Positions 35,107 to 45,800 of a stretch of DNA of 64,000 nt are shown one piece after another. Below the pieces are notes generated by a model, which saw only the letters and a program-made list of their open reading frames with translations, did no database searches and was not told the DNA's origin. The position numbers and the translations under genes were made by a program. Source of the DNA: Conus ventricosus (Eukaryota > Mollusca > Gastropoda > Neogastropoda > Conidae); contig CM031600.1 in assembly GCA_018398815.1 (NCBI GenBank), forward strand, positions 51,859,048 through 51,923,047. Direction: 5' to 3'. Each line of letters begins with the position of its first letter. Position 1 is the first letter of the stretch.

Positions 35107-35521
35107 TTACTGCACCCCAAGGAAGACGAAAACCCCGACCTGATCACCCGCAGAGCCCAAGGGCTTGCGGGAAGCCGCTCCCAGGCACTGGAGTGCCTGG
35201 ACAGACTGCCCACAGGACCGCCCTGGGGTGAAGTACCCAGGTCGGGGGCAAGTCATTGGGGGTGGGCCGTCTGAGACGTGGGAGCTTTCGGACCCGCCGG
35301 CCGTGCCTAAGGCCGACCCCTGCTGGGTTGCTTGCCTCGGATCCCCCGGGTCCAAATGACCGTCGTCCCTGGGTTGAGAGGGACCCGGTGATAGAGAAAG
35401 GCGCTGGCGCCTTGCGTTTTGAACCGGGGCGGGGGGGAGGGGGGCCTGAGTGAAAGGCGAGGTCACGCCTAATCTCGGCCTGGCTCTTATGGTAGCCTGT
35501 ACGTGATTCCCGAACAGAGAC
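35107..35521 (-). pseudogene. DIRS gag-like region, C-terminal part
   Basis: A Pro/Gly/Ser/Gln-rich frame (PFTQAPLPPAPVQNARRQRL and so on) lies between the insertion at 35522 and the reverse transcriptase, with a stop at about 35107. Low-complexity linkers like this are usual between gag-like and RT domains in DIRS elements. It has no recognised motif. Confidence 0.6.
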
Positions 35522-36749
35522 CAGACCTGCCTACCTCATGTTGTGCTCATCAGTAATAACCACAGAGATTTTCAGTAATTTTGCATTTCCTTCAGTAATT
35601 CCACGACGCGTAATACACGGCGTTTTGAACAAATAATGTGTACAAAACTCCAACACTACATTTTTAACATTGAACAAATAATGTGTACAAAACTCCAACT
35701 ACATTTTTAACATTTTAACAAAAAATAAACAGTAAAAAAGGAACAAAAACAACAAAGCAGAATTAAAATACCTTGGGATGATGGCAGATGACGGACTCAG
35801 GACAGGAGTTTCAGGTCAATTCAAAGGTGATATACTTGACAGTTTGTAACTTACACAGCAGTCACCACAGATGACCCACTGATGAAGAACCTAATGTACA
35901 ACACCCCCCCCCAAAAAAAAAAAAAAAAAAAAAAATATGTTGTGTGTGTGTGTGTCCCTGAGCTGTGCTGACAAGATAGTGGCGAAAATGAAAAGGACCT
36001 TTTCATTTCGCCACTATCTTTCAGCACAGCTCAGGGACAAGTTGTTTTCGCAGATCAGCTCACACAACAGTCTTTCTGCGTTGGTGATCTTCCGTGTGTG
36101 GGTCTGACGGCTGCTCTCGCTGGATTTCGTAAACAACGATGTGATCTTCTGACTGGAGGCACTCGCAGCTGTCTCTTTGTGCATTTTCCCCGAGGATATG
36201 GCGCTTGCAGTCATTTGCTCCCCCATGTCCGATGGAGAAGTCTGAATTGCACACCGAGCAGAAATGAGTATACAAATCCAGGTCCATGACAAGGCCAAGT
36301 CCGCGTGTATTTACTTCGGAACACTTGCTTCTTCGCCTTCTTCCGTTGTGGCACAGTGGTTTTCGAACCCTCGTCATCGGTTTCATGCAAACGTTTAGAA
36401 GATTTCTCCGCCATTTTCACAATCGCCGCAAAAAATCGGTTGAAACTTTGTCTTACAATGGCTGAACAAAAAGCTTCGAATGGCGCGCACAGATGTGATG
36501 GCGTGTCGTGTTGGCCCACAGCACCACATTGACCAATCGCAAGTTCCGAACTATCTGTGGTTTCGGCTTGAGTCAAGGGAAGTTACTCTGCGGTCTCGGA
36601 AAGGTCTAGCAGTCGACAATTTTTCGAGTCTGAAATTTGCGTAGTTTTTCAATTTTCTTTTCCGTAATTTCGCACGGAAAATCGTACCTCCGTAATGGGG
36701 GTTAATTTCCGTAAAATTACGGACGATTACGGAAGGGTAGGCAGGTCTG
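35522..36749 (-). mobile_element. CAGACCTG-end hAT-like element, copy 2, TSD AGAGAC
   Basis: Same ends as copy 1, flanked by AGAGAC at 35516-35521 and 36750-36755. The minus-strand frame at 36386-36060 keeps the zinc finger: YTHFCSVCNSDFSIGHGGAN followed by DCKRHI. This is a C-x2-C...H BED-like finger of the type found at the N-terminus of many hAT transposases. A TG/A-rich patch lies at 35913-35952. A hairpin of about 40-bp arms at 35953-36037 replaces what is single-copy sequence in copy 1. It splits the DIRS gag-like region. Confidence 0.85.
35953..36037. repeat. Near-perfect hairpin within copy 2
   Basis: tccctgagctgtgctgac... and its reverse complement ...cagcacagctcaggga face each other across about three bases. 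Copy 1 has only one of the arms (near 33928-33966), so this is a local inverted duplication. Confidence 0.88.
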
Positions 36750-36755
36750 AGAGAC

Positions 36756-38498
36756 CCTGACTTGACTGGCAAGGCTCTGAGGAGGCGCGGGCAGAGGCAG
36801 AGCGGGCCACAGAAGATGCCAATAGGACAGCATCTCTCCTCGCTAGTACCGAGTTCAGATGAAGCCTAGCGAAGGCCCCAGCCGAATACTTAAGCCCTTC
36901 AGCCATTGACTGAATACAGGCTAGCACTGCCGCTGGGTCCGCGGACTGGCGGATGGTGAAGGATTCTGAATCAGGATCCTTAAGGGCAGACACTAGTCCC
37001 CCTAGGAAGGAATCCATGATTGAGATGGCCTCCAAACCCCTCCTCGCAGACTCTTCCCACTCGGCAAGGCAGCGCTCTGAAAGGGCCACCTGCCTAGCGT
37101 GTGATTTCGACCTCTCCTGGACCAGGAGGAGGTCCTCCTGGGAGAGGGGGAGAGTGGCTTCCTTAAGCCAGAGAGGCTTCCATTTGCCAAGAAGGCCTTC
37201 TTGGCAAATGGAAGCCTCTCTGGCTTAAGGTACTTCCCGCACGCCAGCGCACCAGGAAAATCAGGGACAGAACCAGGCGTGATGTCCTGTGCCTCCGTGC
37301 CCCTGACTTTTATTTGGGCCCTCCTCATGCAGTCGGCCACCATGACCGATTCCTTTAGCAGAGAGGAGGGCATAGCTGCCAGTGGGTGAGATCCCAGGGT
37401 GAGTTCCGCTGCCGAAGGGCAGGGGCTCTGACCTCCTGAGAGGATGACACCGCCTCTGGGACAAGGGAAGCCAGAAAGGCCACCGAGTCCCGGAAGGAAT
37501 AAGAACCGGGCGACTGGCCCTCTTCCTCCGACTCAGAATCCACCAGGTCGGAGCCACAGACCGAGGGGGTGGCCGCCCTTGGCGAAGCGGTGCGCGGCGA
37601 AAGCCCAGGGTGGCCTGGGCTGGCTGATTCCCCAGACACTCCGGGGGAGGGATCAATCACCGGGTGGGCCGAGGGGGCCTGGGAGGAAGAGGCCTGCACT
37701 GGTGGAGGGCTGGGCATAAAACCCGGCCACCAGGGAAACCCCGGAGCAGGGGGCTGTGGAAATCCCATGGTTGGGGGATATTGCCATTGGGCCCATGGCG
37801 CCCAAGGCAAAGGGCCTTGACCCCATGATGGGGGGGGCTGAGGTTGTGGCTGCTGGCCCAACCCAGTAAATGGGGGGGCCTAATGCGCCGGTCCCCTGAG
37901 GGGCGCTCGGAAACGAGGGCGAAACCCAAGTGTTCTGCCCAAAAGAAGGGGCAGACACATGAGGTGGGGGAATGGAAACAAGCGGGGCCGAACGAGATTC
38001 AAGCCCCTGAGAGGAAGTTGCTTCCCTTGCATCGCCTACCGAGCGAGAGGGAGAGGTAGACGAGAAGTCTGCCTCATTGCCACATCCCGGAGCCTCCGTT
38101 GTAGAGGGCTCAAGCATCTTCGGTTCTGCCATGGAAACCGAACTGTGTGCAGTAAAACCGCAGCTGAACTGAACACAAGATGCAGTCACGGGAACGACAG
38201 AACCACAGCTGAGTCGCTCGCCGTTAGGGGACAAAGGGACGGGATCCACAGAACCGCAGCTGAGCCGATCACCGTCACAAATTGTGGGTTGCGAGAAAGA
38301 GCTCGCCGTCACAACAGAACTGCAGCCGAGTTGAAGTGAACCCTTGGGAGAAGAAGAATAGAGAGAAAGTGACGCTGAAGGGAGAGGAGGTTTTGGCGCG
38401 GCTAGAGACAAAGAGCCTGCAGGCGAGATGCGGGAATCGAATGACGAAACCTTCTTAACTCTCGCCTTACCACCCAATCGCTTCACGTATGTTTTCTC
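36756..38498 (-). pseudogene. DIRS gag-like region, N-terminal part
   Basis: From 38498 down, a Ser-rich stretch (repeated LSCGS, VTAS) is followed by a Pro-rich stretch (QPQPQPPPSWGQGP), an acidic patch (DLVDSESEEEGQ) and a helical domain: LLKESVMVADCMRRAQIKVR, then SALKDPDSESFTIRQSADPA and MAEGLKYSAGAFARLHLNSV. The last is the conserved part of DIRS gag-like proteins. A 35-base inverted duplication at 37161-37230 breaks the frame. The insertions at 38506 and 35522 cut both ends. Confidence 0.72.
37161..37230. repeat. Perfect 35-bp-arm palindrome without spacer
   Basis: 37161-37195 is the exact reverse complement of 37196-37230 (ccttaagccagagaggc... / ...gcctctctggcttaagg). It lies within the gag-like frame and disrupts it, so one arm is extra. 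A template switch during copying or an assembly artefact could produce this. Confidence 0.9.
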
Positions 38499-38505
38499 CC
38501 TTAAG

Positions 38506-39717
38506 CAGGCCTGCCTACCCCGATTTCCAGATTTCAGGGGCAGAATTATCAAATTTCAGGGACACAGACTGAATGTCAGGGACGCATATAGCAACACAGA
38601 AAATGACATGTTTGCTGCTGTAGTGCCATAACTAGTTATTATTCATATATGTAAGAAAACCAAGCTATCGTTTCATGCAATCAATTTGACATGCACACTT
38701 ACTTGCATGCTCCAGACAGGATGAACAAGCGGTGCCACTGTCAGTCTCCATTGTGTAATAATAGAAAAGTCTTTGTGAAAATGATAAATTGTCAAAGTTC
38801 AAAAACATCCGCGCTCTGCGAGAGTCAGTGTTGTTTTTGCAGCCAACTCTTTTGCAACAGCAGTTGCCTTGCTCCGCGCACACTGGAAACTCTGTGCGAT
38901 CTTCGAATCGGGGAATGCCTTTTTCACGATCTTACTAAAAATGTCTAATGTCGCGATTGGAATGTTCGTTTCAAACAACAGCATCGACGAAATAGGTCTC
39001 TGCCCTCATCACTTGCATGTCGTGATTCGTGACCTTGTCCCCTCCACTTGAAAAAAAATACCCGTTATCTTCGTGTTGGCTTTCTCGATTCCTTTCTGCC
39101 TGTCTTTTTCCTTTGCTTTTTTCACATGTATTGGCCCCACCACGTGCCGATCGACATCGTTCATCCCTCCGTATTTACACAGAAAATGTGTGCCACAGAT
39201 CTCACAAAAAACTTTATGCTCCCCATTTCCAGCTTTCATGAAAGAATACTTTTCAGTATATTTTTCATTGAAGCTAGTCGCACGTTTAGCTTTCTTGGAT
39301 GCTTCGCGGTTTTTTTCTTCTTCACCACCGAAACTTTGCTGTCGCTTGGACGCCATCTTTGATTTTTTTGAAAGGGGGGTTGAACTGTGTTGCGCATGCG
39401 CACAGCGCACCTCTACTATGAAGACAGTCGAAGCGAAGCGTGCCGAAGTGTTCAAATGCTGGTGCCCTCGGTGGCCCAAACTCGATCACATAACCAAGGC
39501 TTTAGGGCCGCAAGGGTGGTAGCCTACCCGAAAATCGCCGCATCAGATTGTATAGAGTTTCTATGTACAGGCGCTCGATATTTTTTTTTTTTTTTTTTTG
39601 TAAACTTAGATTTTTTTTTTCCGGGACGCAAATTAAACTCGAGGGACATGTGGGATTTATTGCCTTTTTTTTTTTTGCGGGACAATCCCGCGAATTCCGG
39701 GACGGTAGGCAGGCCTG
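38506..39717 (-). mobile_element. CAGGCCTG-end hAT-like element, copy 3, TSD CCTTAAG
   Basis: The ends are CAGGCCTGCCTACC and GGTAGGCAGGCCTG, flanked by CCTTAAG (7 bases) at 38499-38505 and 39718-39724. On the minus strand from 39361 the frame reads MASKRQQSFGGEEEKNREAS, then KYTEKYSFMKAGNGEHKVFC. Next is a finger with C-x2-C (CEIC) and H-x5-H (DRHVVGPIH), then KKAKEKDRQKGIEKAN. Near 38980-38800 it reads MLLFETNIPIATLDIFSKIV and FPDSKIAQSFQCARSKATAV, the start of the region before the hAT catalytic core. The core itself is absent. It splits the 5' end of the DIRS coding region. Confidence 0.85.
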
Positions 39718-40453
39718 CCTTAAGTGAAAACATAAGCAAGGACACCAAAGAACAGCAACAACAATCGATCGATTGAGAGAAAAGCAAAAAAATACTTAGC
39801 TGCTCGTGTACACGAGGCTTAACGGGAAAAGGCTGCCGAGAAAAGAGGATGGTTCTGAGCATGCGCAAGGCACGAGGCCCTTTCAAGGGTTTTCACGGCA
39901 CACGAGACCCCGTCGTTTTTCTTCGCGCTCAGTGTGAGCAAGACTTTGCCATTTTACTGGCCGGCAGCTAAACAAAGCGCTCCGCTATTAACCAATCAGC
40001 GTGAACGCGCGCACCTCGACCAGCATCAGCAGCAGGAAAGAAGGACGACGCTACCCGCCATAGTTGCGCGTGGTGTTCTCTGTGGTGAATTTGTGCAAAA
40101 AGTGCGAATTTCGGTGTGTTTTGGATACTGCAGTTCATCATCTTCGGTGGTTGCCGTGTTCAAATAGTCTTAGCTCTTGTCCAGATCTTCAAAACACTAA
40201 ATCCATCAGTGCGAGCGACGGGAAAACGTTTCCTTCTTTGAGATAAGTAAAATTCGTGCATTTTGGGGTTTGTTGACAATATTAAAACTTAAATTCAGGT
40301 CTTTTGGGGTTTGTTGTCCGTTTTTACAATTGTTATCAGGAAAGTTTTTAGTTTCCAGTATTAAGTTATCAAAGTCATATACCGGCAACAGGCCGCTGGA
40401 AGGCTATACGTGGGGTGGTTAAAGTACTAAAAACCGTGCTTGTTCCCGGCTCA

Positions 40454-41015
40454 CAGACCTGCCAACCTCCTAAGAGACCAATGAGTAAGAATTGAAGCTC
40501 AGTGAGGCAGAAATGTGTAATTTCTGAGAGCTAAGAGTAATCAAGCGCGACATTTACCTTTTTTCAAACAAACACGATGCGATGAAATTGTACACAAAAT
40601 TTTTTGTGAACTTTACTTTTCTTCAAAAAACAAGCTTTTCTTTTAAGTGTCACAAGAAATCTCTACAAATTATGAAAATGTAGAATACACTGGAAACACA
40701 CACAAATCCCCTAAACCATTATGGCATGGCACACCAAGGCTTGATAGTGCGCCAGAAACAACCTAAAAATTGGAAATGAAATGAGGCAGGGAACAGTAAA
40801 CAATAAACAGTAAACAAGTGGGGTAACGTTTGCTCCCAAAAGGAAACCTAACACAAAGTAACTTTTATTCAAGACTGGCACAGCCTTTTAAACTTGAATA
40901 AGGTCAGACAAATACAAAAGACGAACAATCTAATAGTGGGGGAAAAAAACAAGCGCTGGCCAACAACTCAACTGTCTTGATAGTAATGACTTGGCAAAGA
41001 TTTGGACTTGAGGAT

Positions 41016-41055
<40 letters not shown>

Positions 41056-42053
41056 CGAAGATGGAGAGAAACTGGGAACATGAAATTAAGAAAATATATA
41101 ACCCAAAAGAATGTTCTCCCTGTTGCTGATTCTGTGCATGTGGGGTTGGCTATCAGCTCAGTGGTGATTGCGTCATTTTTTTAAGTATCGCACCATCCAG
41201 GAAAGAATTTGTCACCCCCCTTTACTGACTTCCATCAACCCCCAACACAAACGGTCCATTCTGCAGTCAAGATGCAGCAGCAGTTTAGGCTTCCATGAGA
41301 AGGGTCCTTACATGTGTGTTGTCTTTGTTCGACTGCTCTTGAACTGTTTGGTGATCTCCGAATTTGAGAACGCTTCTTTAAAAAGCTGGGATGCATGGTC
41401 AGCTGCACTAAGAGCGATGTTGTGCTCGAAGAAAAATCCGGCCACCAATGCTTCAGCCCGAATTACCCTTTTCCTAATTTCATCCTCTTTTGAGGTGTCT
41501 ACAGTCTGAAAAAAAACTATGTAATGCTGGAAGAATTCGGCGCGTTTGTACTTTGAGGAATCGATGTGTTTGCGTGACTCAAGGTGACGCTTCATATCCA
41601 CCATCCCGCGATTGGAAATTGTGAAGTCCGACTCGCAAGTGGTACACCCTGCACAATTTACACCTTTAGCCGAAGGTCGTATGCAGGGAACTTTTCCGAG
41701 TATTCTTTTCGGAACTTCTGACCAAGTTTTTTCTTTTTTGCATCTTGTCCAAAACTTTCTACTCCACGTTTCGACATTTTCGTAGCTAAAAATTCAAAAC
41801 AACGCCAACTTCGCTGAATGGTAAAGATGGTGAAACGAAGTGCGCATGACCGGAAACGCTTCTTGAAGACCACTGGTTATACGCACGGCGCCGTGCCTGT
41901 CTGTACATAAGCCGATTTTTTTCGTCCGTTTTTTTTTTTTTTTTTTTGTTGAAAACTTTCAAAGCGTAATGTTTTGGCTAAATGCGTAAGGGCGTAAGAA
42001 TTATCACTTGGGCGTAATAAATTACGCGAAATGCGAAAGGGTTGGCGGGTTTG
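40454..42053 (-). mobile_element. CAGACCTG-end hAT-like element, copy 4
   Basis: The left end is CAGACCTGCCAACC. The right end, reverse complemented, is CAAACCCGCCAACC. The flanks are GGCTCA (40448-40453) and GGGTCA (42054-42059), a 6-base duplication with one change. On the minus strand MSKRGVESFGQDAKKKKLGQ with FRKEYSEKFPAYDLRLKV starts near 41778. A partly lost finger and MVDMKRHLESRKHID follow. Then come RVIRAEALVAGFFFEHNIAL and FKEAFSNSEITKQFKSSRTK, the same layout as copies 1-3. A run of about 40 G lies at 41014-41053. It is longer and more diverged than the others. Confidence 0.75.
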
Positions 42054-42577
42054 GGGTCAGTAAGCCTTTTCCGTGTCGACGTCACTGTCTGTGTGGGTTT
42101 TTAACACGCGCGTGGTGTCCCTGCGGGCCTGTGCTGTTCGTTCCTCCCCCTCTCTCTCTGGTTGTTGTCTGTCTCTTCCTGCTGCTTACGATTTTGTCAT
42201 TGCGGGATCATCTTTTTTTCCCGTGTTTCTTCATTTAAAGAATTCGGAGTTTTCCCCCCGTTTTAAACTAACTACAATTCAGTCCCCCGCCCCTGTGCTT
42301 TGATTATAATGATTGATTTTTTTTGTTGCAGTTGTGTGGGTGTGGGTGTGCGCGCGCGTGTGCTGCCACGTGCGGTGTGCGTGGTTGGTGGCGTGCGTGT
42401 GAGAGAGGGGAAGGAGAAGAGGAGAGGGAAAAGGGAGAGAGAGGTGAGAGAGAGAAGAGAGATAGGAGAGGAGAGTGTTGGGTCAGTGACAAATTGTTGT
42501 CTCCTGTGTTTTTTTTATAAGTTGTGTGTGATGAAAGGTCATCCCGCCCTTTGGGTGTCTAGTTGTGTGTGTGGGTG

Positions 42578-42608
<31 letters not shown>

Positions 42609-42860
42609 TTGTGTGTGTGTGTGTGTGATGAAGAGGGCGTCTTTCAGCACACAGAACAAATCTACAGAGAGATGAACTCTTTATGTGTTGTGGGGGTCGG
42701 TCAAAGCCAAAACCCGTTAAGGAAAACAATTTTTGCAATAAAATGCACGAACTGGAACTTTATGGGCTTATATTTCTGAAGAAAGAGGGCAAGCTGTACT
42801 TAGAAAAAGTGTAAAATTGTTAGGTTTATATAAAACGGAAAAAAAGTGCTGTTTCCCCAA
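42054..42860. other. GC-richer stretch with TG and GA tracts
   Basis: Contains a purine tract (42401-42475) and TG runs (42564-42628). The 159-codon frame at 42300-42779 is built on these tracts and does not look like a gene. Confidence 0.5.
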
Positions 42861-45800
42861 TAATAAAAAAACGATGCCGTCACTGCCTGTGGATGAGTTT
42901 GAACCAACGATTGAAGAAGCTGTTGCATGGTGCCCCGTTTCATGAACAGCCCAAAAGGCCTTTTAAAAAAAGGAAAACTGGCCCCTAGAAATCAAAACAA
43001 AACAGTGCAGAAAGGAAACGTGTGCAGTAAAGAAAGGGTCGCTTGCCAGGTAGTTTTTAGGTGAAAATTTCTGCAGTCCCGTTTTTTTCGATGGGGTATT
43101 TGGGCAGAACATTGAAGAGAATAGCGGCGGAAAGCCACCATTTGTACCAAAATAGATAGAGTGATGACAAGTTGAGGGAATAGTGGCAAGCTTGAAATAC
43201 AGGCCCTCCTGTATTTGTGATGAGTCAATTCGCAACGTCACGCAATGGACGTCTAAAGTGGGGCCCGACATAAGTGAAGTTCTTGCAATACCCTCAGTCG
43301 TCCTGTAAAGAAAATCTCTCAGCAGAAAAAACACTCCCAGAACAGAAGCTGCAGAGTGACAGAGGAGCTGTTCACCCTTTCAGCATCGTAAACCCTCAAA
43401 AAGACTGAAAAAAGGGGCTTTGGTTTCTCAATCCCCGAAGGCCAGACTTCTTTAAAATGATCCCAACAATAGGCAGTTTCGCCCAAAACGAATGATGGGT
43501 ATAAAATGACTGCACTTTCGGGAAATAAAACCTCAGTGTGGACCTGAAATAGCCCTCTTTAAGATTCACTGTTTCGGGACAAAAAAAAACACACAAAAAG
43601 TGAAGCCTGTCACCCAAAAACTGAGAAAAGAAATTTGTTGCCCCACTAGAAGATTTGTGTGCACCTTGACGTGGGAAAAAAATTACTCACTCGTTTAGTC
43701 CGTATAAAATGGAAAAATCCAGTGACAGATGTTGCATGCAAACTAGGGTCGGCTATATTCAAAAAAAGATATAAAAACCCAAAAAGTCTTCAGCCTTTGA
43801 AAAGTTACCCCTAGAAAAAAAGGGACAGCAATTTGCCAAATCCGCAAAAGAATATTCAGGGGCTTCGGAGTTGATTTTTTGAAACGCAAAGCACTGAGCT
43901 TAGTTTTCACCGGAAAAAAAAAAAGGGGACGAGATACAAAAAAGTGTGGTTTTTTAAAAGGAACATCACTGAAAAAACGGGCAAAAAAAATAAAAGAAAG
44001 AATTTTGTGATTGGGGCCCAAAAAGAGGCGTTTAGGAAGATACAAAACAGGAGGGATACACTTGATAGTGAGGAAAAAAAAAGAAAGTTTAAAAACAGTT
44101 TGAAGTGGGAAAGTTGGGTAGACTGGAAAAAAAAATTTTCATGACCAGAAAACAAACAGGATGAAAAAAAAGAAAGTCCCCCTGTGGTAGGGTTGAAGAT
44201 TTGCCTAAATTCTGAAAAAATACTAGCCAGTATGAAGAAAGAAGTGTTGACTGGTTTTCATAAACCTTTCCCTGAAAATGAAATATGGGTAAAATTTGGA
44301 GGTGATCTGGGGGTGGCAGTTTAAAACGGGTATGTCTGTCGCAAATTTTTGAAACCCCAATGCAAAGGAAAAAACTGTTTCCGGTTGATGTAGAGGCAAA
44401 GACGCGTGAAAAATAAAAATGTTTGTTTCCTTTAAAAGCAGCAGATCAGTCGGCTTGCACAAACAACATAAAAAGGGAAAAAATTTTGACTTTTCCCTTT
44501 TGGGGATTTGATTTCCTCTGAAAATGTAGGGGGCTTTTGGAGTCGGGGTGGTATCATGTTGGGGTGTACCCCAAAAAGGGAACAAGCAAAAAAGAAGTGC
44601 GTGATCGGTTTGGGGTTTATCAAACAGAGAACGCTTAAAGGCAGAAAAAAAAATGCATGCCAGTTTGTGAAAGAAGGTGGGAAAAAATCTCAGGCCAAGT
44701 GTTCCAGAATTTTATTTTGCGAATGGTGGGAATTGAACTAGATCATGTCGCCCCTCCTTTTCAACCCTTTTTGGGAAATTTGTAAAGAAGCTCTGATCTT
44801 TTAAAAAGAAAGTGCTATGTTTTGAAAAAAGGATAGCGTGTTGGCAAAGAAAGAGGAACCAATGTAAGGGGCATGGCTGTCCCCGTCCCCGAGTACCCGT
44901 ATTTGCCCCCCGAAAATGAATCGAAAGCCTGTCCCTGGAATCACTTTTTTTTTCTTTGTCCGCGAAAAAAAAAAATTGGGAAAAAAAAAAACAACAAAAA
45001 AAAAAAACGAAGTCGAGTTGTAGCTGATCACGCTTACGATTGGGTGTGGCCATTGAAAAAATTCCGTCAAAAAGACCCCAAACTTTTGCGAATGACCTTG
45101 CGCATGCGCACCCCGTTTCCCGGTTTTGAAAGCGAGAAAATGGACGCGAAACACGGAAACTTTAAAAATCCCGACGGCGATCTCGATATGGGGCTTCTCT
45201 AAAGAAGAAAAAAGTCGGCAGCATTCCTGTAAAATTAGGGAAACCCCCTGGCTTTTCATAAAGCGGGCAAGATCGAGATTAGCGTTTGTGAAATTTGTGC
45301 ATGTGAGTTTCCATCGGATTGGAGGTGGGAGAAAACCCCCGTCATGGCCCCTGAAAAGACAGAAGAACAAAAAAACCCGTGAGAGCGGAGAAATCTTGTA
45401 ACTTAGCGGATTCTTTCAGCGCGCCGCGTCAACAGTCGGAAATTTTGACGTCTAAGGCTAAAACGTGAGGGTTTGACCTTGAGCTGAACTGAATTTGCTG
45501 GGCTGCATGGAAAAGCAAACGAGGCGTTAAATTGATTTTTCCTGACTCGGACATCGAAAAAGGTTTCATGCGCTGAAGCAAAGTAGCATTTGAAGTTTTA
45601 CGTGTAAATTGGTAAGTTTCATTTAATGTTGTGTGGTTGTGATATGTGTACCGCTGCATGGTCCCCGGAAATCAGTAGTGTCCGGTTTGAAAAAGTATGT
45701 CCCTGAAAGAGGCGGAAGGGGGTAGAGCCCTGAAAAGGGGACCACCGGGGTTTCAAAGAAGTGTTTGGAGGGTGAAGAGTGCGTCAAAGTCGAAAAAATA

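Noticed and set aside
44801..45370. 189-codon minus-strand frame
   Set aside because: Phe/Ser-rich antisense of A-rich anomalous sequence. The + strand has zinc-finger traces there instead.
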